A DNA stretch of 64,000 nt from Colius striatus (Eukaryota; Chordata; Aves; Coliiformes; Coliidae). Below the pieces are notes generated by a model. The model ran no database searches. It had not been told where the DNA came from and was given only the letters and a program-made list of their open reading frames with translations. Below are positions 61,501 to 64,000 of the stretch, in pieces. Position numbers and translations under genes: made by a program. Position 1 is the stretch's first letter. Every line of letters begins with the position of its first letter. The DNA lies in the NCBI RefSeq assembly GCF_028858725.1, contig NC_084768.1, positions 29,976,664-30,040,663 of the forward strand, in the 5' to 3' direction.

Positions 61501-63129
61501 AGAGTGGGTATCTTCAGGTGCATCACTCTGTCCACTTTGAGTCACAGCCCTCATACAGCACAAACATCCCTTATCTTTCAAGTTCAGCAGTGATGTGGTT
61601 TGAAAGATTCTCATGTCATCTGCTTTGCTTAAGCTGGAGGTTATTTGCTGGTGGCTCACAGTGAACTGCTTTATCTGTGGAGCACCTGAGGGGCAGAAGG
61701 GGCACTGGAAGCATGTTACAGTTGGTGCTGTGCTTGCTAGGAAAGGGAGCAGAGGGAAATTTTGCTCCATTGCCTTTCTGTGTTGTGATAAAAATCCACT
61801 GGTACTTTGATCCTGGAAAATCATAAAAATTTAGGAAAACTGGACAGGATAAAGGTGAATGATTAGATGTTCCTAGCCGTGGCTCAGCTCCTCCACTTTC
61901 ACAGTAGACAAGAAGGTGGGTGATGTAGGGGAATCACTTCATGAGAATTGTCCAGATTTGGAGCTTTCACTTGAAAGTACTAGTTTTTGAAGAAGAGGAA
62001 GAAGAGTGAGCTTCAGGGTACCAAGGGCTCTTCTCTCAAACACTGATACTTCATTCCTTTTTGCACTTGAGGAATGCTTGTAAAACAAGGCTTAGGCTAG
62101 AAGGACCAAACCAAACGAAATCAACGCAGGGAATCAGAGTTGTGTGATGTTGGAGACTGGCTCCTGGGCAAACAGAGAGTTCAGACATCGTGTGTTCCCT
62201 CTGCCAGCAGCCTTGTCAGCCCCTGCAGTGCCGGGTGTCACCAGCACCTCTGAGGTTTGCAGAGGGGCACAGCGTGGCTGCTTCTCACCTGGGGATGCTG
62301 TGTTTTGCAGAGCATCTCCAACAGGAGATTGATGCTTTCTGTCTGGGAGTGATTGCTCACTATCTGTGTTCCTCAAGTCTGAAAGAGGCAGCAATGAGGT
62401 TTTCCCTTGCCTGGCTGCCTGGTTTTTGGCTTGTTTCTGGTGGCTCCTAGCTCAGCCCAGAGCCTGCGGTTCAAGCATTGTGGGAAGAACAGATGCCCAA
62501 GAGGAGTTTTTTTTCCCCACCCATCCCTACACCCACATACTGGTCAGCCACACAAAGGTTTCCTGGACTGTGAGGTTTGATGAACCATTAACCTAAAAAT
62601 GCCCTGAGTAGGAAGAAAACGTTTCCAAGGTCTAAAAATCTCGCAAAGCTTCTGAAGTGGGAATGGGAGCTGTGGTTTGCCTGACTGACTTTTCTTGTTC
62701 CTGGCTCTGCTGTGAACTGGCCTCTCTTTGTTGGGTGCAAGGGTATGTTTGGGATCTTGCAGAGACGGGAAGGCAGCCCTCCAGGGCTGGATCAGCCGGA
62801 GAGGCCACCTTCCAAGCAGATGTCCTCTTGGCGTGAGGCTCGGCAGGTTTAAGACAGGATGTCCCTGTACTCTGGAGGGCTGAAAGTATTGAAATAAGTA
62901 ACAGGCTGGGAATGTCTGAGTCCAGCTATGAATTCCTGGGGAAGAGGATTTGGCAATGGCAGGCTCCACGTCACTGGTGGAGGACAGTACCTCTCTGTCC
63001 CGCGGGCTCTGCCGGGTGCTGAGCCCAGCGTTAATGGGCTGGGGTGGCGGCACGAGCCCCATCTTCAGGGCAGTGCCAGGTCTAGCTGAAGCACTAAAGG
63101 AGACCATTGCCCTCCTTGTCTGTCGCTTC

Positions 63130-63786
63130 CAGTGGAAAAGAGCTTGTGGACGTTAATCGATAGCAGCTGAACATGAGCCATCAGTGTGGCCAAGAAGGCC
63201 AGTGACATCCTGATTTGTATCAGAAATAGTGTGGCCAGCAGGACCAGACCAGTGATTGTCCCTCTGTACTTGGCACTGCTGAGGCTGCACCTCAAGTGCT
63301 GTGTTCAGTTTTGGGCCTCTCACTACAGGAAGGACATTGAGGTGCTGGAGCATGTCTGGAGATGGGCAACAAAGGTGGGGAAGGGAGCAGGATTCTGATG
63401 AGGAACAGCTGAGGCAACTGGGATTCTTTAGCCTGGAGACGAGGAGACTGAGGGGTGATATGATTGTTTTTTACAACTGACTGAGAGGAGGTTGTATTAA
63501 AGTGGGAGTTGGTCTCTTCTCCCCAGTAATGAACGATAGGACAAAAGGAAATGGCCTCAAGTTACACCAAGGGAAGTGATGAGGAACTTTTTCCCTGAGA
63601 GGGTCGTAAGACACTGTCCCAGGCTGCCCAGGGAGGTGCTGCAGTCCCCATCCCTGGAGATACTGAAAAGATGCATAGCTGAGGTGCTGAGGGACATGGT
63701 TTAGTGGTAGCAGTGTGAGGTGAATGGTTGGACCTGATGTTCTTGAAGGTCTTTTCCAACCCAAATGATTCTATGATTCTGCTGTT
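63130..63786 (+). mobile_element. CR1 LINE, about 650-bp 3' part
   Basis: Forward CR1: 'gtggccaagaaggccagtga', 'ctgaggctgcacctcaagtg', 'tgtgttcagttttgggcctc', 'ggacattgaggtgctggagc', 'cctggagacgaggagactga' and the closing 'gattctatgattctg'. It includes the end of the reverse-transcriptase frame, now decayed, and the 3' UTR with its short terminal repeat. It is 5'-truncated, in ZSWIM5 intron 1. Confidence 0.93.
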
Positions 63787-64000
63787 CTTGAACGAGGGGG
63801 GAAGCATCTAACTGTAAAGGGTAGGGACTCCTCATGGTGTCAGGCAGATGCAGGGGTGGAGGGCTGGGGTTGTTAAGCTGCGGCTGTGGTGTGGTGGTGC
63901 AAAACACAGGTTTCTGGTGGCCATGGGGGTGGTCTGGAGGAGCACCTGATGGATGTGGCTGTGTACGAAACTTGAGAGGTGAAGTTGCCTAGGGAAGTGA

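Overview
The window looks like nuclear DNA of a bird. Short introns, GC-rich first exons and several 3'-end fragments of the CR1 LINE are typical of avian chromosomes. The gene order TESK2 - TOE1 - MUTYH - HPDL - (SELENOP2) - ZSWIM5 matches, in mirror image, the block I know from human 1p34.1. No single species can be named from the sequence.

Layout. From 1 to about 20.5 kb lies the 3' half of TESK2 (+ strand): six coding exons carrying the second half of the kinase domain and the C-terminal region, then a 3.9-kb 3' UTR. TOE1 (21.9-25.9 kb, - strand) is complete in seven exons. A CpG island with GC boxes and two inverted CCAAT boxes separates its start codon by about 500 bp from that of MUTYH (26.4-31.0 kb, + strand; 15 coding exons, 499 residues). 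HPDL (32.6-33.8 kb, - strand) has its whole coding sequence in one exon. At 37.0-38.6 kb is the most notable gene: a single-selenocysteine selenoprotein P (SELENOP2, also called SelPb), whose in-frame UGA is explained by a well-formed SECIS hairpin in its 3' UTR. From 39.4 to 48.6 kb I see no gene, but there is a 14-unit, 32-bp tandem array built on the CCAAT box. At 49.1 kb the GC-rich first exon of ZSWIM5 begins, and the rest of the window is its first intron, ending in a CR1 copy.

Working relations. TOE1 (a 3' deadenylase that trims small nuclear RNAs) and MUTYH (adenine DNA glycosylase) share a divergent promoter. TESK2/TOE1 and MUTYH/HPDL converge tail to tail. SELENOP2 probably has its own TATA-like promoter and a noncoding first exon. 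The genes are a conserved neighbourhood, not a pathway.

Most long open frames in the GC-rich stretches are by-products of base composition and were left out. Exon limits come from reading frame, GT/AG sites and remembered vertebrate protein sequences; no alignment could be run.
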